A stretch of 64,000 nt of DNA from DAHUYF01 sp035509275 (GCA_035509275.1 DATJLU010000227.1:1-64000); one strand, 5' to 3'. Shown: positions 44,034 through 53,424, counted from the stretch's first letter. Made by a program: numbers and translations. The notes: generated by a model from the letters alone, not told the origin.

Positions 44034-44633
44034 ATGAACGGACTCTTCGATCATGCGACCGCCGAGGCGCTCTCGGTGCTCGGCGAGGTGGTGCTGATCA
44101 ACCTCGTGCTCTCCGGCGACAATGCGATCGTCGTCGGGATGGCCGCCGCCGGGCTGCCGCCGGCGCAGCGCCTCTGGGCGCTGTGGCTCGGCATCGGCGC
44201 CGCCACGATGCTGCGTCTCGCCTTCGCCTTCGCCGCCACCACCTTGCTGCGCATCCTCGGCCTGCTGCTCGCCGGCGGAATACTTTTGCTATGGGTCGCC
44301 TGGCGGCTCTGGCGCGAGCTCAGGACCGGCGAGGCCGGGAGCCATGAGGGCGGCGGCGGCAAGAGCTTCGCCGCCGCGCTGTGGCAGATCGTTGTCGCCG
44401 ATGTCTCGATGTCGCTCGACAATGCGCTGGCGGTGGCCGGCGCCGCGCTCGGCCACCCCATGATCCTGGCGCTGGGCCTCGGCATCTCGGTGCTCCTCAT
44501 GGGCCTCGCCGCCTCGCTCGTCGCCGCGCTGCTGCTGCGCTACCGCTGGATCGCCTATCTCGGGCTCCTCGTCATCGTCTACGTCGCTTTGAAGATGATC
44601 TGGACCGGCGCCCACCAAGTCGCTGGGGTCTAG
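44034..44633 (+). CDS. TerC family integral membrane protein, YjbE type
   Basis: A 199-residue TerC-fold protein with seven membrane segments. The two TerC signatures are seen: LINLVLSGDNAIVVGMAA (residues about 20-37) and VVADVSMSLDNALAVAGAA (about 120-138), each with the acidic D-N pair thought to bind metal. TerC/YjbE/YkoY proteins are linked to manganese export or metal loading of secreted enzymes. No yybP-ykoY riboswitch is apparent in the 56-bp gap upstream. A REP-like element begins right after the stop. Confidence 0.85.
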   Translation: MNGLFDHATAEALSVLGEVVLINLVLSGDNAIVVGMAAAGLPPAQRLWALWLGIGAATMLRLAFAFAATTLLRILGLLLAGGILLLWVAWRLWRELRTGEAGSHEGGGGKSFAAALWQIVVADVSMSLDNALAVAGAALGHPMILALGLGISVLLMGLAASLVAALLLRYRWIAYLGLLVIVYVALKMIWTGAHQVAGV

Positions 44634-44713
44634 GCGAACGCGCGTAGCGCGTTCGTCCGCGGCGGCGGCAGCGATTGCGCAGCAATCGCGAGAGCCGCAC
44701 CGTGCGGACTAGC
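44634..44713 (+). repeat. REP-like double hairpin element, copy A
   Basis: Two palindromes, GAACGCGCGTAGCGCGTTC and CGATTGCGCAGCAATCG, joined by CGTCCGCGGCGGCGGCAG, directly after the TerC stop. A second copy with the same order, orientation and near-identical sequence is at 59424-59499, again directly after a stop codon. Confidence 0.8.
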
Positions 44714-44743
44714 CTCGGGGAGGGGGTAACGCCCCCCGCCGCC

Positions 44744-45238
44744 TCAATGCAGCAGCTGCGGCAGCTCGGCGATGGCGTCGTCGATGAGCTTGGCTTTGCG
44801 CGGCTGATCCAGCGCCTGCGCCAGCATCTGGCGCACGGCGGCGATGGCGACGTCGACGGCGGTGTTGCGCACCTCCTGCGTCGCCTTGGCTTCCTCCAGC
44901 GCGATCTTTTCGAGCGCCAGCGCCTGGCGGCGCTTCAGCGCGGCCTCGAGCTCGCGCGCGGCTTCAGCGGCGGAGCGTTCGGCCTCGGCGGTGGCCGCGG
45001 CGATGATGTGCTCGGCCTCTTTGAGCGCGTCGCGCTGCTTCCTCTGGTACTCGCCGAGCATGCGCTGCGCTTCCTCGCGCAGGCGCTGCGCCTCGTCGAG
45101 CTCGGTCTTGATCTTGCCGGCGCGCGAGTCGAGCGCGCCCGTGACCATGGGCGACGCCTTCCAGATGACGCCGCCGAGAGCGATGAGGAAGGCGATGGCG
45201 ACCCAGAACTCGCCGCCGGTGACCAGCTCGTGCAGCAT
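44744..45238 (-). CDS. atpF: ATP synthase Fo subunit b
   Basis: 164 residues: an N-terminal membrane helix (LVTGGEFWVAIAFLIALGGVIW) then a long charged coiled coil (DSRAGKIKTELDEAQRLREEAQRMLGEYQRKQRDALKEAEHII). It forms the peripheral stalk with b'. Its start overlaps the b' stop by one base (TGATG), so translation is coupled. It is the last gene of the Fo operon; the F1 genes are not in the window, as is usual in alphaproteobacteria. Confidence 0.95.
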   Translation of the reverse strand: MLHELVTGGEFWVAIAFLIALGGVIWKASPMVTGALDSRAGKIKTELDEAQRLREEAQRMLGEYQRKQRDALKEAEHIIAAATAEAERSAAEAARELEAALKRRQALALEKIALEEAKATQEVRNTAVDVAIAAVRQMLAQALDQPRKAKLIDDAIAELPQLLH

Positions 45239-45729
45239 CAGGAGCGCTCCCGCATCACCGCGTCGACCGCTGCGGCCGCCCGGCCGGTATCGATCTCGGC
45301 GCCGGTGAGCCGGGCCGTAGCGGCGCGCGCCACCTCGACCGCGACCTCGCGGATATTGCCGAGCGCCGCGGTCTTTGCCTGGGCGATGCGGCGCTCGGCC
45401 GCGCCGGTCTCGGCGGCGAGCGTCTCGGCGACCTTGCGCTGCCGCTCCGCCGCTTCGGCGTTGAGCCGGTCGGTGGTCTCCTTCAGCGTCTGCTGCGCCT
45501 GCTGGCGCGCTTCGGCCAGCGCGCGCTCATAGGCGGCGATGACGGCCTCGGCCTCGGCCTTCATCTGCTGCGCCTTCTCGAGATCGCCGTCGATGCGCTC
45601 GCGCCGCGCCTCGAGCGCCCGGGCGATGCGCGGCAGGCCCAGCTTCGCCATCAGCAGGTAGAGCACGATGAACGTGATCGCCAGCCAGATGAGCTGCGGC
45701 GGGAAGGTGGCGATGTCGAGTTGCGGCAT
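45238..45729 (-). CDS. atpF': ATP synthase Fo subunit b'
   Basis: 163 residues: an N-terminal membrane helix (PPQLIWLAITFIVLYLLMAKLGLPRIARALEARRERI is the b' signature) then a long Ala/Glu/Arg-rich coiled coil. Alphaproteobacteria and photosynthetic bacteria have a b/b' heterodimer in the stalk, and having both genes here is one of the lineage clues. It follows atpE by 26 bp and overlaps atpF by one base. Some annotations call this gene atpG or atpX. Confidence 0.94.
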   Translation of the reverse strand: MPQLDIATFPPQLIWLAITFIVLYLLMAKLGLPRIARALEARRERIDGDLEKAQQMKAEAEAVIAAYERALAEARQQAQQTLKETTDRLNAEAAERQRKVAETLAAETGAAERRIAQAKTAALGNIREVAVEVARAATARLTGAEIDTGRAAAAVDAVMRERS

Positions 45730-45755
45730 GGCCTAGGCCTCGGCGGCTGCCCGCC

Positions 45756-45977
45756 TCAGAACACGAAGAGGATGAGGAAGGCGATGGCGAGGCCGAACAG
45801 CCCGGTCGCTTCGGCGAGCGCGAAGCCGAGGAAGGCGAAGGGCGTCACCTGCGCCGCCGGGTTGCGCGCCAGGGAATTGATCAGCGCGGCGAAGACATTG
45901 CCGATGCCGATGCCGGCGCCGACCAGCGCGACGCAAGCCAGGCCCGCGCCGATCATTTTTGCAGATGCTACGTCCAT
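45756..45977 (-). CDS. atpE: ATP synthase Fo subunit c
   Basis: 73 residues forming a two-helix hairpin: AKMIGAGLACVALVGAGIGIGNVFAALINSLARNP and PFAFLGFALAEATGLFGLAIAFLILFVF. The polar loop has the conserved R-N-P and the proton-carrying acid is E56 in LAEATGLF. No sodium-binding signature is evident. It lies in the order I-a-c-b'-b. Confidence 0.96.
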   Translation of the reverse strand: MDVASAKMIGAGLACVALVGAGIGIGNVFAALINSLARNPAAQVTPFAFLGFALAEATGLFGLAIAFLILFVF

Positions 45978-46034
45978 GGTCTTTTCCTCTTGTTGAAGGT
46001 TGGTGTTGGATCAGCCCGCCGCTGCCGGCGCGCC

Positions 46035-46763
46035 TCAATGGAGATGGAGCGCGTCGGAGAGATAGAGGCAGGTCAGAATGGCGAAGACATAGGCTTGCAG
46101 CACCGCCACCAGCATCTCGAGCAGCACCAGCGCCACGTCAACCGCAAGCGGCAGCACGCCGACGATGCCAAGCGCGACGACGAAGCCGGCGAAGATCGCC
46201 AGCATGGTATGCCCCGCCAGCATGTTGGCGAAAAGCCGGATCGACAGCGTGAACGGCCGGATGACGTAGGAGAGCAGCTCGATCGGCACCAGCAGAATGA
46301 GCAGCACCGCCGGCACGCCCTGCGGCACGAAGAGGCGCAGGAAGCCGAAGCCGTGCTTGACGATGCCGATGATGGTGACGCCGATGAAGACGGTGAGGGC
46401 GAGCGCGAACGTGACGATGATCTGGCTGGTGAAGGTATAGCTGTAGGGGATCATCCCCAGGAGATTGCCGAGCAGGATGAAGGTGAAGAGGGTGAAGACG
46501 AAGGGGAAATAGGGTCGCGCCCCATGCCCCGCATTGGTGTCCACCATGTCGGCGACGAACTCGTAGAGCATCTCCGTCACCGATTGCCAGCGCCCCGGCA
46601 CCAGCGCCGCGCGCCGCATCGTCAGCACGATGAAGCTGGTCACCATCACCACCGCGAGGGTCATCACCAGCGCGGCATTGGTGAAGGAAGCGTCGACGCC
46701 GCCGATATGGATCGGAATCAGGCGCTGAATGGTGAACTGATGGAGGGGGTTCTCGTGTACCAC
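46035..46763 (-). CDS. atpB: ATP synthase Fo subunit a
   Basis: 242 residues with five to six membrane helices. It provides the proton half-channels against the c-ring; the essential Arg is in LSIRLFANMLAGHTMLAIF. HQFTIQRLIPIHIGGVDASFTNAALVMTLAV is the family N-terminus. It starts 1 bp after the atpI stop and is followed by atpE after 57 bp. Confidence 0.96.
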   Translation of the reverse strand: MVHENPLHQFTIQRLIPIHIGGVDASFTNAALVMTLAVVMVTSFIVLTMRRAALVPGRWQSVTEMLYEFVADMVDTNAGHGARPYFPFVFTLFTFILLGNLLGMIPYSYTFTSQIIVTFALALTVFIGVTIIGIVKHGFGFLRLFVPQGVPAVLLILLVPIELLSYVIRPFTLSIRLFANMLAGHTMLAIFAGFVVALGIVGVLPLAVDVALVLLEMLVAVLQAYVFAILTCLYLSDALHLH

Positions 46764-46764
46764 G

Positions 46765-47142
46765 TCACTCCTCGTCGTCCGACCAATCCACGTTCTGCCC
46801 CTTCTGCTCCGGCTGCTGCTGCCGGTACCCGATCGCCATCCCCATCCCCGTCACCGCCCGCCACACATTCACCATGCCGACGCCGACGCCGAGGAAGAAG
46901 AAGACGAACGCCAACCAGTGCGTGCCCAGCCAGCGGTCGAGCGCCCAGCCGATGCCGGTGCCGACCACGATGGCGACCACCAGCTCGGTGCCGATGCGCA
47001 AGGCCAGCCCGAGCGCGCTCTGGGAGACCTTCGGACCGCCCTTGGCGGCAGCATCGCCGGCGTCTCGCTCCCGCTCGCGGCGGGCTCGATCGAGCCGCCG
47101 TCCCAGGTCGCTCAGGGTGTCGTGCGTGTCGCGTTCGTTCAT
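46765..47142 (-). CDS. atpI: ATP synthase accessory protein AtpI
   Basis: 125 residues: a charged N-terminus (MNERDTHDTLSDLGRRLDRARRERERDAG), two membrane helices (LRIGTELVVAIVVGTGIGWALDRWLGT and WLAFVFFFLGVGVGMVNVWRAV), and a polar tail. AtpI helps c-ring assembly and possibly Mg or Ca transport. The ATG at 47142 is preferred over an upstream start because MNERDTHD is the conserved beginning. It is the first gene of the Fo operon. Confidence 0.92.
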   Translation of the reverse strand: MNERDTHDTLSDLGRRLDRARRERERDAGDAAAKGGPKVSQSALGLALRIGTELVVAIVVGTGIGWALDRWLGTHWLAFVFFFLGVGVGMVNVWRAVTGMGMAIGYRQQQPEQKGQNVDWSDDEE

Positions 47143-47303
47143 CGCCGAAGCGCCCGCAAAACCTTGCAAACTCCCCCCGCGTCCCGGCCGCCTCGGCGCC
47201 GAAACGGCGCGCACCTTAAGGTCGGGTCAGGGGAGTGTCAAGGGACGGGGACAGCGCCAATCGCGGCATGAAAATTGTGCGCCCTTCGACACGCATTCAG
47301 ATT

Positions 47304-47333
47304 CACCACAGAGACACGGAGGTCACGGAGAAG
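47304..47333. repeat. half copy of a dispersed CACGGAG repeat
   Basis: CACCACAGAGACACGGAGGT followed by CACGGAGAAG matches one arm of the inverted repeat at 59583-59680. The rest of the 280-bp gap between atpI and smc holds no gene I can support; the atp operon promoter should lie here. Confidence 0.6.
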
Positions 47334-47422
47334 CAATGCCTGCTTGCGCGAAGCCAAAGCCGCTTTGCTTCAGCGAAGGCACGGCGCGCAAGGCGCGCCT
47401 AAGCACCAGGGGCTGCGCGCCC

Positions 47423-50400
47423 TCACGCCGTGCGGCGCAGCTGCTCCGCGCGCTGCAGATCGACCGAGACCAGCTGCGAGACGCCGCGCTCGCCCATGGT
47501 GACGCCGAAGAGGCGGTCCATGCGCGCCATGGTGAGGCGGTGATGCGTGATGATGAGGAAGCGCGTCTCCGCCGTCTCGGCGATCTCTTCGACGAGCGCG
47601 CAGAAACGGTCGACATTGGCGTCGTCGAGGGGCGCGTCGACCTCGTCCAGCACGCAGATCGGCGCCGGGTTGGTGAGGAAGACGGCGAACAGCAGCGCCA
47701 GCGCGGTGAGCGCCTGCTCGCCGCCCGAGAGCAGCGACATCACCTGCAAGCGCTTGCCCGGCGGGCTGGCCATGATCTCGAGCCCGGCCTCGAGCGGATC
47801 GCGCGTCTCGTCGCCATCCTCGGCGCGGTCGAGGGTGAGATGGGCGCGGCCGCCGCCGAAGAGCCGGGTGAAGAGCCGGGTGAAGTGCTCGTTGACCTCG
47901 GCGAAGGCGGCCTGCAGCCGCTCGCGCCCTTCGCGGTTGAGGGCGGAGATGCCCTCGCGCAGCTTGGCGATGGCGCCGACGAGATCCTCGCGCTCGCGGT
48001 TGAGCGCGGTGAGGCGCTCCTCGATCTCGGTCGCCTCCGCTTCGGCGACGAGATTGACCGGTCCCATGCCGTCACGCTCGCGCACCAGGCGCTGCAGCCG
48101 TGCCTCCGCCTCTTCGAGCGAGCCCAGCGTCTCGCCTTCCTCGACGCCGCCCGCCGTCAGGATGGCGTCCGGCGTGCACTCGAGCCGCTCGGCGACGCGG
48201 TCGGCGACGCTCTGGCGTGCATATTCCGCCTGCTCGCGCCCGGCCTCGCAGCGCACGCGCTCCTCGCGCGACTGCGCCAGCGCGGCATCCGCCGCCTTGC
48301 TCGCCTTCTCGGCCTCGGCGAGCCGCGTTTCGCCTTGCGCCAACGCGTCGGCGGCGGCGTTCCGGCGTAGGGTCGCGCCGGCGATGCTCTCGGCGAGGCG
48401 CTCGCGCTGCGCGGCGATCTCCGCCGGGCGGCGGTCGAGCCGCGTGATCTCTTCCGTCACCTCGGCGCGGCGCCGCTCGATCGTCGTCTGCTGGCGCGCG
48501 GCGGCTTCGGCGCGGCTCGTCCAGGACTGCACTTCCGCGGCGATGGCGGCGAGCCGCTCGGCCCGCGCCGCCGCTTCGCGCAGCAGCCGGTCATGCTCGG
48601 TCTGCGCCGCCGCCTGGACGGTGCGGCGCTCGGCCAGCACCGTGCGCAGCTGGTGCATCTGCTCGCGGCCGAGCGCGGGATCGGGGAGGGCCGCGATGCC
48701 CTCCGCCGCGGCGCGCGCTTGCGCCTCGGCCTCGCCCAGATCGGCGGCGAGGCGCTCGGCGGTCTCGGCGAGGCCGGCAAGCTTCGAGGCGGTGGCGGCG
48801 GCGCGCCGGCGCAGCTCGGCATCGCGCTCCTGGGCGCGGGCGAGCGAGGACAGCGCATCGCGCATCGCCTGGCGCTCGAAGCGCTCGGCCTCGCTCGCCT
48901 GCCGCGCCGCGCGCTGGATCGCTTCGAACTCGGCGGCGAGCGTCGCCACGTCGCGCTCGACCGCGGCGAGTTCGTCGCCGAGCTCGACCAAGCGGTTGCG
49001 CTGGCGCAGCCGCTGCCCGGCGGCGGTCGGCGTGCCGGTGGCGCGGCGGAAGCCGTCCCAACGCCAGAGACCGCCGTCGCGGGTGACGAGGCGCTGGCCG
49101 GGGACGAGGCTGCGCTGCAGCCGCTCCGCCGTGGCGTCATCGGCGACGACGCCGATCTGCGCCAGACGGCGCGACAGCGCCGGCGGCGCGGTGACATGGC
49201 TTGCCAGCGGCGTCGCGCCGCCCGGCAGCGCCAAGGCATAGCCATAGGCCGGCAGCGTCCGCCAATGCGACGGCGCCTCGGCCTCGAGCGGCGCGGTGAG
49301 ATCATCGCCGAGCGCCGCGCCCAAAGCGGCCTCGAAGCCGGGCTCGACCTGGATATTGTCGATGACCGGCGTCCAGCGCTTGTCGCTCGCCGCCGCGATC
49401 AGCTCGGTCAGCGCCTGGATCTCGGCGCGGAGCTTGGCGCGGCGCGCTTCCTTTGCTTGCAGCGGCTCGCGCGCCGCTTGCTCCGCCGCCTGCGCGTGGC
49501 GCAGCGCCTCGGCGGCGCCGTCCGAGGTGGCGCGCGTGCGCTCGACCTCGGCCTCGGCGGCGCTCAGCGCCGCGGCGGCCTCCTCGCTGACCGCGGCGGC
49601 GATCGCCTCGGCCTCGACCGCGGCGCGCTGGCGCGCAATCTCTTCCTGGCGCTGGATGAGGCGGGCGCAGCGCTCGGCCGCTTCCTGCTGCTGGCGGGTC
49701 AGCGCGACCCGGCGCGCTTCATCCGCCGCCACCTGCCCGGTGAGCCGCGTCAGCTCGGCGTCGAGCGCGGCGACCTCGGCCATCGCCGCGGCGAGCACGG
49801 CGGCGGCGTCTTGCTGCGCTGCCTCTTCCTGCGCTTGCGCGCCGAGAATGCCGCGCCGCTCTTCCTCGAGCCGGGCGAGCGCGGCGCGGGCGTCGGCGGC
49901 CAGCTCCTCCTCGCGCAGCAGATCGGCGGCAAGCTGCGCCAGGCGCTGCACCGCGGCATCGCGCGCCGCGGCAACACGGCGCTCTTCCTCTTCAAGCGCC
50001 TGGCGCGCCAGCACGAGACGCTGCAGCTCCGCCGCGGCGGCGGCTTCGGCGTGGCGCAGCGCCGGCAGCTCGGCAGCGGCGGCTTCGCGCGCGCGGTCGG
50101 CGGCGAGCGCGGCGGCGGTGTGGTCGGCGACGGTGCGCTCGGCGGCGCGCAGCCGCTCGCTTGCGGCTTCAAGCTCGGCGCTGGTCTGCTGCCAGTGCAG
50201 ATGCAGCACCACCGCTTCGGCGCGGCGGATGTGGTCGGAGAGGCGGCGATAGCGCTGCGCCTGGCGCGCCTGCTTCTTCAGCGCGTCGAGCTGGGTCTGC
50301 AAGGTCGCCAGCACATCGTCGAGGCGCGACAGGTTCTGCTCGGCTGCTTTGAGGCGCAGCTCGGCCTCGTGGCGGCGCGAATGCAGCCCGGCGATGCCGG

Positions 50401-50902
50401 CGGCCTCTTCGAGCAGGCCGCGGCGCTCGATCGGCTTGGCGTTGATGATGGCGCCGATGCGGCCCTGGCTCACCAGCGCCACCGAATGCGCGCCGCTGGC
50501 GACATCGGCGAACAGCAGCTGCACGTCGCGTGCGCGTACTTCGCGGCCGTTGATGCGATAGCCCGAGCCTTCGCCGCGCTCGATCCGGCGCACCACCTCG
50601 ATCTGGTCGTACTCGTTGTAATGCGCCGGTGCCGTGCGCTGGCTGTTGTCGAGATGGAGCGAGACCTCGGCGACGTTGCGCGGCGGGCGCGCCGTGGTGC
50701 CGCCGAAGATGACGTCGTCCATCTCGCCGCCGCGCATGCGCTTGGCGGAGTTCTCGCCCATGACCCAGCGCAGCGCTTCGACAAGGTTCGACTTGCCGCA
50801 GCCATTGGGGCCGACGATGCCGGTCATGCCCGGCTCGATCGCGAGGTCGGTGGGATCGACGAAGGACTTGAAACCGCTCAGCCGAAGCTTCGAGAAATTC
50901 AC
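47423..50902 (-). CDS. smc: chromosome partition protein SMC
   Basis: 1159 residues. The N-terminal ATPase part has Walker A GPNGCGKSNLVEALRWVMGE at about residue 32; long coiled coils flank a hinge at about 480-640; the C-terminus has the ABC signature LLSGGEQALTALALLFAVF and Walker B CVLDEVDAPLDDANVDRF. It condenses and segregates the chromosome with ScpAB. The start is the GTG at 50902 (VNFSKLRLSGFKSFVDPT); upstream in-frame sequence is antisense-like noise over dsbA. It lies 25 bp after the dsbA gene, a conserved alphaproteobacterial pair. Confidence 0.96.
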   Translation of the reverse strand: MNFSKLRLSGFKSFVDPTDLAIEPGMTGIVGPNGCGKSNLVEALRWVMGENSAKRMRGGEMDDVIFGGTTARPPRNVAEVSLHLDNSQRTAPAHYNEYDQIEVVRRIERGEGSGYRINGREVRARDVQLLFADVASGAHSVALVSQGRIGAIINAKPIERRGLLEEAAGIAGLHSRRHEAELRLKAAEQNLSRLDDVLATLQTQLDALKKQARQAQRYRRLSDHIRRAEAVVLHLHWQQTSAELEAASERLRAAERTVADHTAAALAADRAREAAAAELPALRHAEAAAAAELQRLVLARQALEEEERRVAAARDAAVQRLAQLAADLLREEELAADARAALARLEEERRGILGAQAQEEAAQQDAAAVLAAAMAEVAALDAELTRLTGQVAADEARRVALTRQQQEAAERCARLIQRQEEIARQRAAVEAEAIAAAVSEEAAAALSAAEAEVERTRATSDGAAEALRHAQAAEQAAREPLQAKEARRAKLRAEIQALTELIAAASDKRWTPVIDNIQVEPGFEAALGAALGDDLTAPLEAEAPSHWRTLPAYGYALALPGGATPLASHVTAPPALSRRLAQIGVVADDATAERLQRSLVPGQRLVTRDGGLWRWDGFRRATGTPTAAGQRLRQRNRLVELGDELAAVERDVATLAAEFEAIQRAARQASEAERFERQAMRDALSSLARAQERDAELRRRAAATASKLAGLAETAERLAADLGEAEAQARAAAEGIAALPDPALGREQMHQLRTVLAERRTVQAAAQTEHDRLLREAAARAERLAAIAAEVQSWTSRAEAAARQQTTIERRRAEVTEEITRLDRRPAEIAAQRERLAESIAGATLRRNAAADALAQGETRLAEAEKASKAADAALAQSREERVRCEAGREQAEYARQSVADRVAERLECTPDAILTAGGVEEGETLGSLEEAEARLQRLVRERDGMGPVNLVAEAEATEIEERLTALNREREDLVGAIAKLREGISALNREGRERLQAAFAEVNEHFTRLFTRLFGGGRAHLTLDRAEDGDETRDPLEAGLEIMASPPGKRLQVMSLLSGGEQALTALALLFAVFLTNPAPICVLDEVDAPLDDANVDRFCALVEEIAETAETRFLIITHHRLTMARMDRLFGVTMGERGVSQLVSVDLQRAEQLRRTA

Positions 50903-50927
50903 GTTTCCATCCGTGCCTGTTCGCGCG

Positions 50928-51554
50928 TCAGCTCTTGGATGCGGCCGACAGCTGCTTGTCGAAGACGTCGTAAGGTTGAGCGCCGTTCGGATCCATCTTG
51001 GCGCCGTTGATGAAGAAGGTCGGCGTCGAATCGACACCGTAACTCTTCTGGGCGGTATAGGCGTCGGCGACGACGGCGTCCTGCGCCGATTTATCGGCGA
51101 GGCAGCTCTTGATCTTGTCCTCGCTGACCCCGGCGAGGCGGGCGATGCTGCCCAGCGCCTCTTCCGGGTCGTGCGCCCCCATCCAGCTCGCCTGGTCGTG
51201 ATAGACCGTGTCGATGAAGGCGAAATAGCGATCGGGCGGCACGCAGCGCGCCAGCATCGCCGCGCGGACATCGAGGCTGTTCAGCGGGAAGACGCGGAAG
51301 ACCAGCTTCGCCTTGCCGGTGTCGATCCAATGCTTCTTCAGATCGGGCAAGGTCGTGGTGTTGAACTCGGCGCAATGGGGGCAGGTGAGGGAGCCGTATT
51401 CGATGATGGTGATCGGGGCGTCGGCCTTGCCCAGCACGCGGTCCTGCGCCGTCGGCGCGGGCGCGGCGGTTTCCGCCGCGGCCGCTGCCGGCGAGGCGGC
51501 GCCGAGCGATGCGGTCAGCAAAAAAGCCGCCAAGACCAACCAAATCTGACGCAT
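50928..51554 (-). CDS. DsbA-family periplasmic thiol oxidoreductase
   Basis: 208 residues: signal peptide (MRQIWLVLAAFLLTASLGAASPAAAAA), then a thioredoxin fold with the redox motif C58-PH-C61 in EYGSLTCPHCAEF and the cis-Pro loop VDSTPTFFING. CPHC is the DsbA motif, so it introduces or rearranges disulfides in exported proteins. The ATG at 51554 begins the signal peptide. Upstream on the same strand is the DUF721 gene, and smc follows; this order is conserved in alphaproteobacteria. Confidence 0.9.
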   Translation of the reverse strand: MRQIWLVLAAFLLTASLGAASPAAAAAETAAPAPTAQDRVLGKADAPITIIEYGSLTCPHCAEFNTTTLPDLKKHWIDTGKAKLVFRVFPLNSLDVRAAMLARCVPPDRYFAFIDTVYHDQASWMGAHDPEEALGSIARLAGVSEDKIKSCLADKSAQDAVVADAYTAQKSYGVDSTPTFFINGAKMDPNGAQPYDVFDKQLSAASKS

Positions 51555-51631
51555 CTTCCGCTCCAAGCCACTAGATGTTGATGCTACGGCCTCACATCGG
51601 CCAATGCAAGTCGATGACATGGAAGTGAAAA

Positions 51632-52147
51632 TCAGCCGCGCGCCCGGGGGGTGCCGATCACGGCCTCGCCGAGCCGCCGCAGCGCGGCTTTGAGATCGCC
51701 GTCCGCGATGGTTTCAAGACGCGCGTCAAGCGACTGACGTTCCTCGGCTTTGAGCGGCCGGGGGCGAGGTGGCGCGGGGGCGGGCGCGCTCGCCGCCGGG
51801 CCCTGCTTCAGCGCGAGTCGCGCGACGGCGCGATAGCCGAAGAAAGCATTGATGCGCTCGACCAGCACGGGCTCGCGATGTTGCACTTCAAGACCGAGAC
51901 CGGGGGCGACTCGGAGGTGAAGCGTGCCGTCGCGGCGCTCGCCGCGCGGGAAGCTGAGCTTCTCCGGACTGACGCCGTCGGCCAGCGACTCGCCGATGAT
52001 CGCCGGCCATTGCGCCACGAGCTGCGCCTCGCCGAAGCCGCGCTTGCCGAGCACCGCGCCGGCGATGCGCGGCACTTCCGCCGCGATCGCACGCACGCCG
52101 CCGCGCCGCTGTTCCGCCAATCCCTGCCTCCGAAGCTGGTGCCGCAT
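51632..52147 (-). CDS. DUF721 (DciA-like) protein
   Basis: 171 residues with a DUF721 domain at about 20-125 (IAGAVLGKRGFGEAQLVAQWPAIIGESLADGVSPEKLSFPRG ... LHLRVAPGLGLEVQHREPVLVERINAFFGYRAVARLAL) and a Pro/Ala-rich linker with a helical tail. DciA of this family helps load the replicative helicase DnaB, but the alphaproteobacterial proteins are not well studied. The ATG at 52147 is the best start though no strong ribosome site precedes it. It diverges from mutY with 99 bp between. Confidence 0.8.
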   Translation of the reverse strand: MRHQLRRQGLAEQRRGGVRAIAAEVPRIAGAVLGKRGFGEAQLVAQWPAIIGESLADGVSPEKLSFPRGERRDGTLHLRVAPGLGLEVQHREPVLVERINAFFGYRAVARLALKQGPAASAPAPAPPRPRPLKAEERQSLDARLETIADGDLKAALRRLGEAVIGTPRARG

Positions 52148-52246
52148 CTTAGCGGGAGGCGCCGTCACTCGCCACTGCGAGGCAGCAGCGCCGGTGTCAC
52201 TGGCCGCTCTGCCGCCATCGTGATAGAAGACGCGCGTTCGCCTCGC

Positions 52247-53356
52247 ATGTCCCGCTCCCTGCGCCAATCCGCTAGCGACGCGCCCGCTGCCGCGGCGGTG
52301 GAGCTCTGCGATCTGCCGGGGCATCTCCTCGAATGGTATGACCGCCATCGCCGCGATCTCCCGTGGCGCGCGCGGCGCGGCGAAAGCGCCGATCCCTACC
52401 GGGTGTGGCTCAGCGAGATCATGTTGCAGCAGACCACGGTGGCGACCGTCGGCGCCTATTTCGCGCGCTTTACCGAGCGCTGGCCCGATCTTCCGGCGCT
52501 GGCCTCGGCCTCGCTCGACGATGTGCTGCATGCCTGGCAGGGGCTTGGCTATTACGCCCGGGCGCGCAACCTCCATGCGTGTGCCCGTGCCGTCGTCGAG
52601 CGTCATGGCGGCGTCTTTCCGGCGGAGGAACCGGCGTTGCTGAAGCTGCCGGGAATCGGCGCTTACACCGCGGCGGCGGTGGCGGCGATCGCTTTCGGCC
52701 GAGCCGCGACGCCGGTCGACGGCAATGTCGAGCGGGTGATGGCGCGGCTCTTCGCCGTCGCCGAGCCGCTCCCCGACGCCAAGCCGGCGCTGCGCCGGCT
52801 CGCTCAAAGCCTGACCCCCACCGAGCGCGGCGGCGACTACGCCCAGGCGGTGATGGATCTGGGCGCGACGCTATGCACGCCGAAAAAGCCCAAATGCATC
52901 CTCTGCCCGTGGCGTGCCGCCTGCCGCGGCCATGCCCTCGGCATCGCCGAGACCTTGCCGGCGCGGCGCGCCAAAGCGGCCAAGCCGCTGCGCCGCGGCG
53001 TCGCCTTCTGGGCGGTGCGTCCCGATGGCGCGGTGCTGCTGCGGCGTCGGCCGGAAAAGGGGCTGTTGGGCGGCATGATGGAAGTGCCCTCGACGCTCTG
53101 GCGCGAGGCGGAATGGAGCGAGGCCGAAGCGCGCGCCGCGGCGCCGGTCAAAGCGCGCTGGCGCCTGCTGCCCGGCGTGGTGCGCCACAGCTTCACCCAT
53201 TTCCACCTCGAGCTCGCCGTCCTCGCCGGCACGGTCCGCGACGGCTTCAACGCCGGCGGCCCCTGGGTCCGCCTCGACGAACTCCCCCGCCAAGCGCTGC
53301 CGACCCTGATGAAAAAGGTGGTCGCCCACGCCCGCCAAGGCCGGCGGAAGGGGTAG
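52247..53356 (+). CDS. mutY: A/G-specific adenine DNA glycosylase MutY
   Basis: 369 residues. MutY removes adenine paired with 8-oxoguanine. The catalytic Glu is in LSEIMLQQTTV, the helix-hairpin-helix is LPGIGAYTAAAVAAIAFG, the catalytic Asp is in PVDGNVERV, and the [4Fe-4S] ligands are CTPKKPKCILCPWRAAC (C-X6-C-X2-C-X5-C). The C-terminal NUDIX-like domain (about 240-365) recognises oxoG. The gene is convergent with leuA and a hairpin lies between. Confidence 0.95.
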   Translation: MSRSLRQSASDAPAAAAVELCDLPGHLLEWYDRHRRDLPWRARRGESADPYRVWLSEIMLQQTTVATVGAYFARFTERWPDLPALASASLDDVLHAWQGLGYYARARNLHACARAVVERHGGVFPAEEPALLKLPGIGAYTAAAVAAIAFGRAATPVDGNVERVMARLFAVAEPLPDAKPALRRLAQSLTPTERGGDYAQAVMDLGATLCTPKKPKCILCPWRAACRGHALGIAETLPARRAKAAKPLRRGVAFWAVRPDGAVLLRRRPEKGLLGGMMEVPSTLWREAEWSEAEARAAAPVKARWRLLPGVVRHSFTHFHLELAVLAGTVRDGFNAGGPWVRLDELPRQALPTLMKKVVAHARQGRRKG

Positions 53357-53383
53357 CTCAAGAATAAATGCAGAGCCGCGCAT

Positions 53384-53409
53384 CCCCTCTCCCACAAGGG
53401 GAGAGGGGG
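53384..53409. terminator. hairpin between convergent mutY and leuA
   Basis: CCCCTCTCCC, loop ACAA, GGGGAGAGGGG. A strong stem without a T-run, 27 bp after the mutY stop and 16 bp after the leuA stop. It may serve as a bidirectional terminator; the sequence also resembles dispersed CCCTCTCC hairpin repeats such as the one at 8497. Confidence 0.55.
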
Positions 53410-53424
53410 TGATCGTGCGTGCGG